From the NCBI GenBank assembly GCA_958439195.1, contig OY288160.1, forward strand, positions 308,501 to 372,500: DNA of 64,000 nucleotides, given 5' to 3'. Below are positions 19,668-27,842 of the stretch, one piece after another. Position 1 is the stretch's first letter; every line of letters starts with the position of its first letter. Made by a program: the position numbers and the translations under genes. This stretch comes from an uncultured Paracoccaceae bacterium. Its GTDB lineage: Bacteria; Pseudomonadota; Alphaproteobacteria; Rhodobacterales; Rhodobacteraceae. The notes below the pieces were generated by a model. That model did no database searches. It was not told where the DNA came from and was given only the letters and a program-made list of their open reading frames with translations.

Positions 19668-20057
19668 ATGGTTATGAGTGTGCGTGACTGGGCTGTGCGC
19701 TTCAGTGAAGCTTCAGACCGAGATCAAGCCATTGGAGCGATGGCCCGTTATTTCACATGTTCATATATGTGGGATATGGGAACGCAAAAAGTCATCGTGG
19801 AAATGGTCGATGGCAAAGTGTATCGCATAAATACTGATCCTCAGCCACTCGACGCATATGATTTTGTTTTGCGCGCCAGTGCGGCAACCTGGAGAGAGTT
19901 TGCTCGCCCCATTCCGGCGCCAATGTATCACGGAATTTGGGCGGCCAGTTTTCGGCGTGATCTGAAAATAGAAGGCAACATCCTAGTGATGATGCAGAAC
20001 TTGCGCAACTTCACCCTCCAATTCGAACTGCTGCGCAAGGTCGGCGTTCCGGTCTGA
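19668..20057 (+). CDS. SCP2-like (sterol-carrier fold) small protein
   Basis: A 129-residue protein. The middle and end (VEMVDGKVYRINTDPQPLDAYDFVLRA split by a turn, then RRDLKIEGNILVMMQNL) follow the SCP2 pattern: a strand with DGKVY, a helix after a D-x-x-L-type segment, and a final GNILVMMQNLRN helix. Such domains bind hydrophobic ligands or sit beside enzymes that use them. The ATG is preceded by GGGAGGAACGC. It is the first gene of the run, 34 bp before the hydrolase gene. The fold call is by eye; an unrelated alpha/beta protein is possible. Confidence 0.55.
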   Translation: MVMSVRDWAVRFSEASDRDQAIGAMARYFTCSYMWDMGTQKVIVEMVDGKVYRINTDPQPLDAYDFVLRASAATWREFARPIPAPMYHGIWAASFRRDLKIEGNILVMMQNLRNFTLQFELLRKVGVPV

Positions 20058-20091
20058 CGCTCACTTCTCTACTTCCAAAGGGTTTCACACT

Positions 20092-20940
20092 ATGGCCAAA
20101 CACTCGCCGGTCATCGGCCGTTACGTAACGATCGAGGTGGACGGTTACGAATACAAGGTGTTCTACCTGCGCAACGGGCAGGGACAACCGCTTGTGTGCC
20201 AACACACCGCCGGATGTCACAATCACCAGTGGCGGGGCCTTCTAGAAGACGCCGAAATCACAAAGACCTACGATGTGATTGCTTATGATCTTGCGCGTCA
20301 TGGGAAATCTGATCCGCCCTTGAACAAGGAATGGTGGAAGGAAGAGTATCTGCTTACCGCCGAACACTACATGAATTTTATCGTGACACTGTGTGATGCG
20401 TTGGAGCTGAAGGACCCGATCTTCATGGGTTCGTCGTTCGGTGGCAATGTGGCGATCCAATTGGCGCTTCATTATCCAGATCGTTTTCGTGCAGTGATTC
20501 CTGTAGAAGCGGCAGAACATGCGCCAGGGTTCTTTTTGGATTGGTGGCGCCATCCGCATGCGAACGCGGCGCAGGTTTGTGCAAGCGGCGTTTGGGATCT
20601 GATGGCCCCCCAATCTCCGGACATGGATCGGTGGCTGACCTGGCACTATTACACGCAAGGATCAGAAGTCTTTAAGGGTGACTTATACTTCTATTCGATA
20701 GACCATGATTTGCGCGGTAAACTTGGCAATATCGATACCAAGCGCTGCCCTGTGATCATGATGACAGGCACATACGATTTTCTGACGCCGCCGGAAGCAA
20801 CCGAAGAAACTGCGCGCCAGATCCCGGGCGGTATTTACATCGAAATGGAAGATATCGGGCATTTTCCGATGTCTGAGAATTATCCGCTCTTTGCAGTTTA
20901 TCTGAAAGAAGCTCTTCGCATCATTGAAGAGCGCACCTGA
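20092..20940 (+). CDS. Alpha/beta-hydrolase-fold enzyme
   Basis: A 282-residue hydrolase. The nucleophile elbow is GSSFGG with S115, the acid is D229 in GTYDFLTPPE, and the catalytic His is H257 in DIGHFPMSENY, so the triad is complete and ordered as in esterases and C-C hydrolases. An oxyanion region is suggested by CQHTAGCHNHQW. The tail EDIGHFPMSENYPLF resembles hydrolases that act on esters or ring-cleavage products. AAAGGG lies 9 bp before the ATG. No signal peptide, so cytoplasmic. With the lactonase-like enzyme next to it, a role in opening an ester or lactone brought in by the ABC system is plausible; the substrate is unknown. Confidence 0.88.
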   Translation: MAKHSPVIGRYVTIEVDGYEYKVFYLRNGQGQPLVCQHTAGCHNHQWRGLLEDAEITKTYDVIAYDLARHGKSDPPLNKEWWKEEYLLTAEHYMNFIVTLCDALELKDPIFMGSSFGGNVAIQLALHYPDRFRAVIPVEAAEHAPGFFLDWWRHPHANAAQVCASGVWDLMAPQSPDMDRWLTWHYYTQGSEVFKGDLYFYSIDHDLRGKLGNIDTKRCPVIMMTGTYDFLTPPEATEETARQIPGGIYIEMEDIGHFPMSENYPLFAVYLKEALRIIEERT

Positions 20941-20971
20941 TGCCCCTGATCCGAACCAATAGGTTTTCTCA

Positions 20972-21907
20972 ATGAAAATCATCGAATTCGATGACAACGG
21001 GCGACGCGTGGAAAGCGACCCCGCGGCTGCTTCGGCGAAATCGGCAGGGTCGAACCTCGCGCCGCGGCCGGTTTTTTCTTCAGTCCCAAAGCTGCAGGAA
21101 CGCGTGAACCGCAAATCATCGGGCATTGAGTTGCACATGTTCCAAACTGGAACGCTGCGCACCAAGACCAAATACATCAAGATGAACCAGGGTGACGACG
21201 CATTCGAAATTCCGGTTCCGTGGTTCTTGATAAGGCACCCTCAGGGCAATGTTGTGATCGACGGTGGCAATGCAATCGAGGCGGCGATTGACAAGCGTGG
21301 CCATTGGGGGGCTGTCGTCGATGCCTATGACCCGATCATGCAGGTTTCGGAAAATTGCGTTGATCAGTTGAAGCTGGTGGATGTGACGCCGCAATCCATT
21401 CGTTTTGTGGCCCAAAGCCACCTGCACCTTGATCATACCGGGGCCATCGGCCGCTTTCCGAAGGCCACGCATATCGTTCAGCGCGCGGAATATGACTATG
21501 CCTTCAAACCGCATTGGTTTTCCGCCGGAGCCTATATCCGCGCAGATTTCGATAGACCCGGACTGAACTGGAAGTTTCTTGGTGGTGACTACACCGACAA
21601 TTACGATCTGTTTGGTGACGGGACAGTGCGGATGATCTTCACGCCGGGCCATTCGCCGGGGCATCAGTCTTTCCTGATCACCTTGCCAAAGAGTGGCCCG
21701 ATCCTGCTTACAATCGATGCCGCCTATACGATGGACCATTGGGAAAACCGGTCGCTGCCGGGGTTGGTCACGTCGTCGATGCAGGCGGCCGATTCAGTCG
21801 CCAAACTGCGCAAGCTTGCAGCAGATACGGGTGCGATGGTCGTGACAGGGCATGATCCGTTGACTTGGGAGGGTTTTCGGAAGGCTCCGCACGATTTCTA
21901 CGACTGA
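20972..21907 (+). CDS. Metallo-beta-lactamase-fold hydrolase, N-acyl-homoserine-lactonase-like
   Basis: A 311-residue MBL-fold enzyme. The di-zinc motif is H150-L-H152-L-D154-H155 (SHLHLDHTGAIG), followed by TPGHSPGHQSF (third His), TIDAAYT (bridging Asp) and VTGHDP (last His). A GTLRTKTKYIKMNQG segment and a VPWFLIRHPQGNVVIDGG strand are typical of the AhlD/AttM lactonase group. It has a roughly 45-residue N-terminal extension that starts KIIEFDDNGRR; a very similar stretch ends the ABC ATPase of the same operon. Cytoplasmic by sequence. Lactone hydrolysis is the likely chemistry. Whether the target is a quorum signal or a nutrient lactone is open; the context favours catabolism. Confidence 0.85.
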   Translation: MKIIEFDDNGRRVESDPAAASAKSAGSNLAPRPVFSSVPKLQERVNRKSSGIELHMFQTGTLRTKTKYIKMNQGDDAFEIPVPWFLIRHPQGNVVIDGGNAIEAAIDKRGHWGAVVDAYDPIMQVSENCVDQLKLVDVTPQSIRFVAQSHLHLDHTGAIGRFPKATHIVQRAEYDYAFKPHWFSAGAYIRADFDRPGLNWKFLGGDYTDNYDLFGDGTVRMIFTPGHSPGHQSFLITLPKSGPILLTIDAAYTMDHWENRSLPGLVTSSMQAADSVAKLRKLAADTGAMVVTGHDPLTWEGFRKAPHDFYD

Positions 21908-21934
21908 CCAGAACAACCGAAGGGAGGAGACAAG

Positions 21935-23113
21935 ATGCTGAAGAAACTTGCGCTTACGACAGCGATGTTAGCCGTCGCGTCAACAACAACACTGTCCGTC
22001 GCCTATGCCGAAGGGATCGATGAGCTTGATCCCGAAGTCGTGGCGCGGCTTTATAACCCGGACATGTTGGATCCGATGCAGCCCATCGGTCCCAGTGCAT
22101 GGCGCGACTTCGTGGCAAAGAATCCGCCGCCGTGGAAGATCGGCTACGCGTCATCCTATGCCGGCAACACCTGGCGCGCTGCTGTCATGTCCGAGCTTGA
22201 GACTTCGATTATTCCAGAATGGAAGGAACTTGGCCTTCTGTCTGAAGTGGTCATTACCCAATCCAACCTGAACGACTCCACGCAAATTCAGCAGATGCGC
22301 CAACTGGTGGATCAGGGCGTGGACGCGATCATCGTCTGCTGCTCGAACCCGACAGCGCTGAACGCCACGGTCAAATATGCCGCCGATCAGGGCGTTCCGG
22401 TCTTTTCGCTGACGGGCTACCTGACCTCGGAATATTCCGTGAACTCGTCGGTGAACTATCAGGTCGCCGGGTTCGAGATCGGCAAAGACATGGCTGAACA
22501 GCTTGGTGGCAAGGGCAACGTGCTGGTCGTGGAAGGCATCCCTGGAACATCAGGGTCCGACAGCCAACACCGTGGCGTTCTGGCCGGGCTTGCATCCGCG
22601 CCCGACATCAGTGTCGTCGGTACGGTTGCCGGTATGTGGACCGACCAAATCGCCCAGGGTGAAGTGCAAAAATGGCTTGCAACCAATCCGGGCGAATTGA
22701 ACGGCATCGTCGTTCAATCGGCCGCAGAAATGGGCGTACTGCGCGCCGTGCAGCAATCTGGTCGTGGCGACATTCCCGTTGCTATCGGCGGTGAACTTGG
22801 TGCGCTCTGCTATATGCGGAAGAATCCGGGCTACCTGAACAACTCGTATCAGGTCTGGCCGCCTGCAGATGAAATCCAGCTGATCTGGAACGTCATGATG
22901 CGGACGCTGCAGGGCCAGGGTCCGAAGGTGCAGTCAATCCTAGTCGATCCCGTCAAGTTGACACAGGCCGATGTTGAAGCGCTGATCCCCGAAGATTGCA
23001 GTGAAGACTCATCCGACTGGCTGAAAGTCGGGGCTGATCGTTGGGGGGCAAGCGCCACCTACCTCGACCAGTTTTTCCTGCGACCGGCCGATCCGCGCGC
23101 TTACAAGCCCTGA
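21935..23113 (+). CDS. Sugar-type ABC transporter substrate-binding protein (periplasmic-binding-protein 4 type)
   Basis: A 392-residue binding protein of the RbsB-like fold. The signal peptide probably ends after Ala25 (VAYA|EGI). The mature part has the fold's pattern: WKIGYASSYAGNTWRAA, a QIQQMRQLVDQGVDAIIVCC segment that contacts ligand in this family, an NVLVVEGIPGTSGSDSQHRG turn, and GIVVQSAAEMG. GGAGGAG precedes the ATG closely. It is somewhat longer than ribose-type binders. It would catch the solute in the periplasm for the ATPase and two permeases downstream. The ligand need not be a sugar, given the neighbouring lactonase and dehydrogenase. Confidence 0.88.
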   Translation: MLKKLALTTAMLAVASTTTLSVAYAEGIDELDPEVVARLYNPDMLDPMQPIGPSAWRDFVAKNPPPWKIGYASSYAGNTWRAAVMSELETSIIPEWKELGLLSEVVITQSNLNDSTQIQQMRQLVDQGVDAIIVCCSNPTALNATVKYAADQGVPVFSLTGYLTSEYSVNSSVNYQVAGFEIGKDMAEQLGGKGNVLVVEGIPGTSGSDSQHRGVLAGLASAPDISVVGTVAGMWTDQIAQGEVQKWLATNPGELNGIVVQSAAEMGVLRAVQQSGRGDIPVAIGGELGALCYMRKNPGYLNNSYQVWPPADEIQLIWNVMMRTLQGQGPKVQSILVDPVKLTQADVEALIPEDCSEDSSDWLKVGADRWGASATYLDQFFLRPADPRAYKP

Positions 23114-23119
23114 TCTCAC

Positions 23120-23147
23120 TTTCGGGGGGTCAAATGGCCCCCCGAAA
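23120..23147 (+). terminator. Intercistronic hairpin after the binding-protein gene
   Basis: A 10-bp perfect stem (23120-23129 with 23138-23147, TTTCGGGGGG paired with CCCCCCGAAA) and an 8-base loop, immediately after the binding-protein stop. It has no U tract. It occupies the same position as the hairpin in the peptide operon and probably partly terminates or stabilises the upstream message. It also argues against starting the ATPase at the ATG inside its loop (23134). Confidence 0.6.
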
Positions 23148-23196
23148 CGCCTTCCTTCAACGTAACACCGGCCTTCTTGACGCCGACAGGTCATCC

Positions 23197-25023
23197 ATGT
23201 CTTTGACGCAACCCCAAGAGACGCCGACACTCGGCCGAGAGACCATCGCGGTCCGGGGCGTGAAGAAGTATTTTGGCCCGACCCGCGCGTTGGATGGGGC
23301 GTCCTTTTCGGCCCGCGCCGGGGAAATTCACGCCATCGTCGGCGGCAATGGCTGCGGCAAAAGCACCATGGCAAAGGTCGTTTCTGGCATTCTGCCGATT
23401 GACGGCGGCTCTGTGTCTATCCTTGGTGAAACGCCCGCGACCCCGGCAGAAAGCAGAGCGCTCGGCATTTCTACCGTTTATCAAGAGGTGCTGGTTGCCG
23501 ACGAAAGTTCCGTCGTTGACAACATCTTCATGGGATCAGACCGGCTGTTCTCTAAATCCATGTCGCAAGCGCGCAAGGTGGAGCGGGCCCGCCAACTGAT
23601 GGAAGAGCTGTCTGGGGAAGTGGTTGATCCATACGCCTTGGTCGGTACTTTGCCGCTCAGCATCAAGCAGTGGATCACCATTGCCCGCGCCTTGCTGTCA
23701 AACCCGAAAATCCTGATCCTCGATGAAAGTTCTGCCGCACTCGATTTCGACTCGACCGAACGGCTGTTCAATAAGATGCGTGCACTGCGTGACAGTGGTG
23801 CCACGGTTCTGATCGTCACTCATCGCATCGCGGAATTGATCCGCATTTCGGATCGCGCCACCGTCTTGCGGGATGGGCGCGATGTGGGGGTGCTGGACAA
23901 GCATGAAATCACCGAAAGAAACCTGCTGGCCCTCATGACGGGTGAAGATCGCAGCACACGCGATATCACACATGCCGCACCGCAACCCGACACCGGGGAA
24001 CGTGCCATGAAGGCACGCGCGATTTCGGTATGGCCGAATGGCCGCAGTTTCGATTTCGATCTGCGGCGCGGTGAGATCGTGGGTATTGCCGGGCTGGATG
24101 GGCAGGGGCAGGATGCCTTTGTCCGTGTGCTGGCGGGGGTGCGCCCGGCCTTGAACGGGCTGGTTCAGGTGGCCGATCGGTCCGGCGCTTGGTCGCCAGT
24201 TCGCACACTGGCCGAAGCTGTGGCGGGAAAAATCGCCTATGTCTCTGGCGATCGCAAGCGCGAGGGCATCTTCGCCTCGCTCTCGATCTTCGAAAACATG
24301 GTCATGCCGCTCTACCGTGAACGGAAACGCGCGGGCATCCTTTCCCTGATCGACTTTCAGTCGCTCGTCGCAACTTTCCGGCGCGAAGCCGACAACTTGA
24401 TGATCAAATTCGGCGTCAAGGAGGATCGGATCACCTCGCTTTCGGGTGGCAATCAGCAAAAGGTGCTGATTGGCCGCGGCTTTGCCATGCGCCCGGATGT
24501 CATCATTCTGAACGACCCCGCCCGTGGGATTGATGTTGGCGCCAAGGCAGAGCTTTACAAGCACCTCCGCAGCTTCGCCGAGCAGGGCAAAGCGGTGGTC
24601 TACCTCTCGTCAGAGATCGAGGAGTTTCTTGGCTTTGCCACCAGGGTCATCGTGTTTCGGGATGGCATACCGTTTGACAGTTTCGATGGCCGCGCCTTGG
24701 AGCCGAAACGGGTGCTTGAGGCGATGTTCGGCCAGACCGACGGGGCAGGACTTGCCTCGTCCTATGGTCTGGTTCCGAAACGGGCGGCAACGGCGGCAAG
24801 CCAGGGCACGGCGGCGCGGGCTTTTGATGGCGTGCGTGTTCGTGTCGAAGTTCCCGCAGAGATCAAGGCGGCCATGAAGGCGGCGGTCGATCCTCCGGCA
24901 AGGCAGGCGGCAAGCGAACGCTTTGTCGTACCGGAACCGACAAAGCTGCCTTTTGCACCCAAGGCCGTGCGCATCGTCGAATTCGATAGCGATGGGCGGC
25001 GCAAGGGCGGGGGTGCACCATGA
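23197..25023 (+). CDS. Sugar-type ABC transporter ATPase, two nucleotide-binding domains plus C-terminal extension
   Basis: A 608-residue tandem ATPase of the RbsA type. Domain 1 (about 15-245) has Walker A GGNGCGKST and Walker B ILILDESSAALD. Domain 2 (about 255-500) has a degenerate Walker A (GIAGLDGQGQ) and the signature LSGGNQQKVLIGRG, with NDPARGIDVGAK as its Walker B region; this one-strong, one-weak pattern is usual for the family. Family members are about 500 residues, so the roughly 100-residue tail is unusual. It is Ala/Pro-rich and ends VRIVEFDSDGRR, nearly identical to the start of the lactonase-like protein. I chose the ATG at 23197; an earlier in-frame ATG at 23134 falls inside a hairpin. 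It overlaps the first permease gene by 4 bp. Confidence 0.88.
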   Translation: MSLTQPQETPTLGRETIAVRGVKKYFGPTRALDGASFSARAGEIHAIVGGNGCGKSTMAKVVSGILPIDGGSVSILGETPATPAESRALGISTVYQEVLVADESSVVDNIFMGSDRLFSKSMSQARKVERARQLMEELSGEVVDPYALVGTLPLSIKQWITIARALLSNPKILILDESSAALDFDSTERLFNKMRALRDSGATVLIVTHRIAELIRISDRATVLRDGRDVGVLDKHEITERNLLALMTGEDRSTRDITHAAPQPDTGERAMKARAISVWPNGRSFDFDLRRGEIVGIAGLDGQGQDAFVRVLAGVRPALNGLVQVADRSGAWSPVRTLAEAVAGKIAYVSGDRKREGIFASLSIFENMVMPLYRERKRAGILSLIDFQSLVATFRREADNLMIKFGVKEDRITSLSGGNQQKVLIGRGFAMRPDVIILNDPARGIDVGAKAELYKHLRSFAEQGKAVVYLSSEIEEFLGFATRVIVFRDGIPFDSFDGRALEPKRVLEAMFGQTDGAGLASSYGLVPKRAATAASQGTAARAFDGVRVRVEVPAEIKAAMKAAVDPPARQAASERFVVPEPTKLPFAPKAVRIVEFDSDGRRKGGGAP

Positions 25024-26435
25024 CGGTGATGGCGCCGAATACTCCCTCACTCGCGGGTAATGCCGCTGAGGCCCAGGGCGGGCGGTCCAATCCTTTCCTG
25101 CTTATGCCCATCACGCTTTTCTTTGCGCTGTTGGCTTTTGCGGTGCTGCGCTCGCCCAATCTGATGACCAGCACTGGGATCGGGGCTGCGATCATCGTGG
25201 CGACGCCGCTCATAATGGCGACCTATGCGCTTATGGCATCGGTGATTGCTGGGCGTGGCACTGTCGATCTGTCGATCGGGCCGCTGATCGGCTTTATCAA
25301 TGTGACGCTGGTGCAGCTGCACGGGGCGGGACTTCTGGAAAACCCGATCGCGGTCTTTCTATATGCCATGGCGGCGGGTGCGCTTTACCAATTCCTTTTT
25401 GCGCTGATCGTGATCTATGTCCGGGTTCAGCCGATCATCGTGTCGCTTTCGGGCTATCTGGCGCTTTCGGGGATCAATCTGGTCATTCTGCCGCGACCGG
25501 GCGGGATGGCACCACCCTTCATGGCGGAATGGGGCTATGGCACCACGATTTTTTCGCCGATCCTGTTCATCCTGCTGATCGCTTCGGCAGCCTGGCTGCT
25601 GTTCACGGCGACTGCCTTTTACACACATCTGCGGCTGATGGGGTCCGATGAGCGTGCAGCCTATACTTCGGGCGTGCCGATCACGACGGTGCGCATCGGC
25701 GCGCATCTCATATCTGGTTGTTTTGCGGGCCTTGCCGCCATCTGCTTCACCGCGCTCATCTCATCGGGCGACCCGTCGCAAGGCACGACCTATACCCTGA
25801 TTGCTGTCACGGCCCTCGTGCTGGGTGGCGCATCGCTGGCGGGTGGGCGCGGCGGTGTGTTCGGATCGGCGCTTGGTGCGGTGAACCTTTATCTGATCAC
25901 CTTCTGCCTTTCGACCTTCAACTTTGGTGCGGTGCAAAGCTTCGTCACGAATCTGGCCTATGGCACGATCCTTGTCGCCTCGCTCCTGCTCACCTTGCTT
26001 ATTCCCGTAATCCAGCGCCGCATCCGCAATTTTTCGCCGCTGCTCTATTTCGTGGCACTATCGGTTATCGTGCTCGGCGTCATTCTGCACGCTACTTTCG
26101 ATTACGCTGCCCTTGGCACGGTCGGTGCCACTCTTCCCGGGGCGCTTGACATGCAGGCCGCTCTGGTTGGCCCGCTAGAAATTGCCACGCTGGACCCGGC
26201 GACCGAGGCCCTGCGCCTGCAAGCCGCGCCGCTGGTCTTTGGGGCGGTGGTGCTGGCCGTTGTGGCGGTGTTTCTACGCCTCGCCATCGGCCAGTCCTCG
26301 CGCAACAGCATCGGGCCGGCCGTTGCGGTCATCCTGGCAAGTCTGGTTCTGGCAGGCGCTTGGCTGATGATGCGTGAAGCCCAAACTAGCCAGACGGGGC
26401 AGCCGGAAGCGACAGCAAGCGAGGGTGATGGCTGA
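25020..26435 (+). CDS. Sugar-type ABC transporter permease with C-terminal extension
   Basis: A 471-residue membrane protein of the RbsC/branched-chain permease type (about ten helices). The family's central signature is seen in GTVDLSIGPLIGFINV and in TALVLGGASLAGGRGGVFGS. Typical members have about 320-350 residues; here about 120 extra residues follow QRRIRNFSPLL and contain three more hydrophobic segments. Start and stop are both coupled: it overlaps the ATPase by 4 bp, and its stop shares one base with the next start. It should pair with the second permease to form the channel. Confidence 0.85.
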   Translation: MTVMAPNTPSLAGNAAEAQGGRSNPFLLMPITLFFALLAFAVLRSPNLMTSTGIGAAIIVATPLIMATYALMASVIAGRGTVDLSIGPLIGFINVTLVQLHGAGLLENPIAVFLYAMAAGALYQFLFALIVIYVRVQPIIVSLSGYLALSGINLVILPRPGGMAPPFMAEWGYGTTIFSPILFILLIASAAWLLFTATAFYTHLRLMGSDERAAYTSGVPITTVRIGAHLISGCFAGLAAICFTALISSGDPSQGTTYTLIAVTALVLGGASLAGGRGGVFGSALGAVNLYLITFCLSTFNFGAVQSFVTNLAYGTILVASLLLTLLIPVIQRRIRNFSPLLYFVALSVIVLGVILHATFDYAALGTVGATLPGALDMQAALVGPLEIATLDPATEALRLQAAPLVFGAVVLAVVAVFLRLAIGQSSRNSIGPAVAVILASLVLAGAWLMMREAQTSQTGQPEATASEGDG

Positions 26436-27796
26436 TGGATATGCTCGCCAAACTCAGCCTGCCTGCCCGCATCCTTGGCTTGGCCATCGGCATCGTGCTG
26501 ACGGTGATCGGCATCGGCTTTGGCTTTGCACAGGGCGTGTCTGTCCAGATTATCATTCTGGCCGCCATTGCCACTATGGCCTCCTTTACCTGGGCCTGGG
26601 GCTTTGTCCTAGGTCAGTTTGCCCAAGGCGAGTCTACCACCGCTGACGGGATAAGCCCGCTGCGTCGTGCCTGGATGGCCTATCGCTGGCCGCTTCTGGG
26701 CCTGGCGCTGATCCTTCTGGCCTTCATTGTGCTGTCCTTGACGGTCGAGGGCTTCTTTAACATCTGGAACATCATCTCGCTGATCATCCTGCTGGTGATC
26801 CTTATCCTGACGCGCACCTTGGGGCGGCAGTTTCAATTGAATCGTTCTGCCTTCATCGGCATCATGGTGCTGGCGGGCCTCTTTTCTGTTGGCTCGATGA
26901 ACATCGAAGGCTTCGCCTCTGGCAACAACATCAAATCGATGCTGCTCTTCGCCTCCTTCCTGGGCATCGCCTCGATTGGCCAAACGCTGGTTGCCCTTCT
27001 GGGTGGGTTGGATCTGTCCATTCCCTTTGTCATTGGGGCGGCGAATGTGGGGCTGCTGTATCTGATGGGCCTTGGCGTGCCGCCGTGGCTGGCCACGCTG
27101 ATCGTTCTTGGCATCGGCGCGATCCTCGGCGCCATCAACGGCCTGCTCAGTTACAAGCTTCAAGGCCAAGCGCTGATCGTCACCCTAGGGACAGGCTTTG
27201 CCATCTCGGGCGGCGTGCAGATCATCACTTCGATCGGTTCCGCCTATAGCGGAAACGTGTTCGGCACCGTCCCGGCTTGGCTGTCCAACCTTTCTGCCAT
27301 GAATGGCAGTACATTCGGACTGCCTTTCCCGCCGGTCATCGCGATCTGGGTGGTCATCGCGTTGATCCTGATACTGGGGCTGCGGCTGACGGTCTATGGC
27401 CGCTTCCTTTATGCTCTTGGCGTCAACCGCACCTCGGCAAGCCGCCTGATGATTTCCGAAATGCGCTACTGGGTCACCATGTATACGCTATCGGGCTTTT
27501 TCGCGGCGCTGACCGGAAGCCTGCTTCTCGGCTGGTCCGGGGGGGGCTTCATCGGCGTGGGTGACCAATACCTCTTCCTTACCCTTGCGGCGGTCGTTGT
27601 GGGCGGCACCTCGCTCCTGGGTGGGGCGGGTGGCTACGGCTTTACTGTCATCGGGGTTCTGGTGCTGCAAGTGCTGTCATCCTTCCTTGTGGGGATCGGC
27701 CTGGATTTCAAATGGCAGCAATTCATCTTCGGGCTCCTCATTCTGCCGATGGTCGCCCTCTACGCACGTTCACCGCATATCCGCACACAGATCTGA
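26435..27796 (+). CDS. Sugar-type ABC transporter permease
   Basis: A 453-residue membrane protein, the second channel subunit. The RbsC-type core starts about residue 90; its signatures are IGQTLVALLGGLDLSIPFV and VVGGTSLLGGAGGYGFTVIG. The N-terminal 90 or so residues form two further helices and a cytoplasmic loop, not found in ribose-type permeases. Its start codon overlaps the previous stop by one base. The gene ends 46 bp before the rhodopsin-like gene, which keeps the same strand and tight packing. Confidence 0.85.
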   Translation: MDMLAKLSLPARILGLAIGIVLTVIGIGFGFAQGVSVQIIILAAIATMASFTWAWGFVLGQFAQGESTTADGISPLRRAWMAYRWPLLGLALILLAFIVLSLTVEGFFNIWNIISLIILLVILILTRTLGRQFQLNRSAFIGIMVLAGLFSVGSMNIEGFASGNNIKSMLLFASFLGIASIGQTLVALLGGLDLSIPFVIGAANVGLLYLMGLGVPPWLATLIVLGIGAILGAINGLLSYKLQGQALIVTLGTGFAISGGVQIITSIGSAYSGNVFGTVPAWLSNLSAMNGSTFGLPFPPVIAIWVVIALILILGLRLTVYGRFLYALGVNRTSASRLMISEMRYWVTMYTLSGFFAALTGSLLLGWSGGGFIGVGDQYLFLTLAAVVVGGTSLLGGAGGYGFTVIGVLVLQVLSSFLVGIGLDFKWQQFIFGLLILPMVALYARSPHIRTQI

Positions 27797-27842
27797 GGGC
27801 CCGTCATGCAAAAAACCACATTCCGCAAAGGGAGACAGTAAC

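Noticed and set aside
23134..23196. Earlier start for the tandem ATPase
   Set aside because: The ATG at 23134 lies in the loop of a strong hairpin, and the extra residues have no family counterpart.
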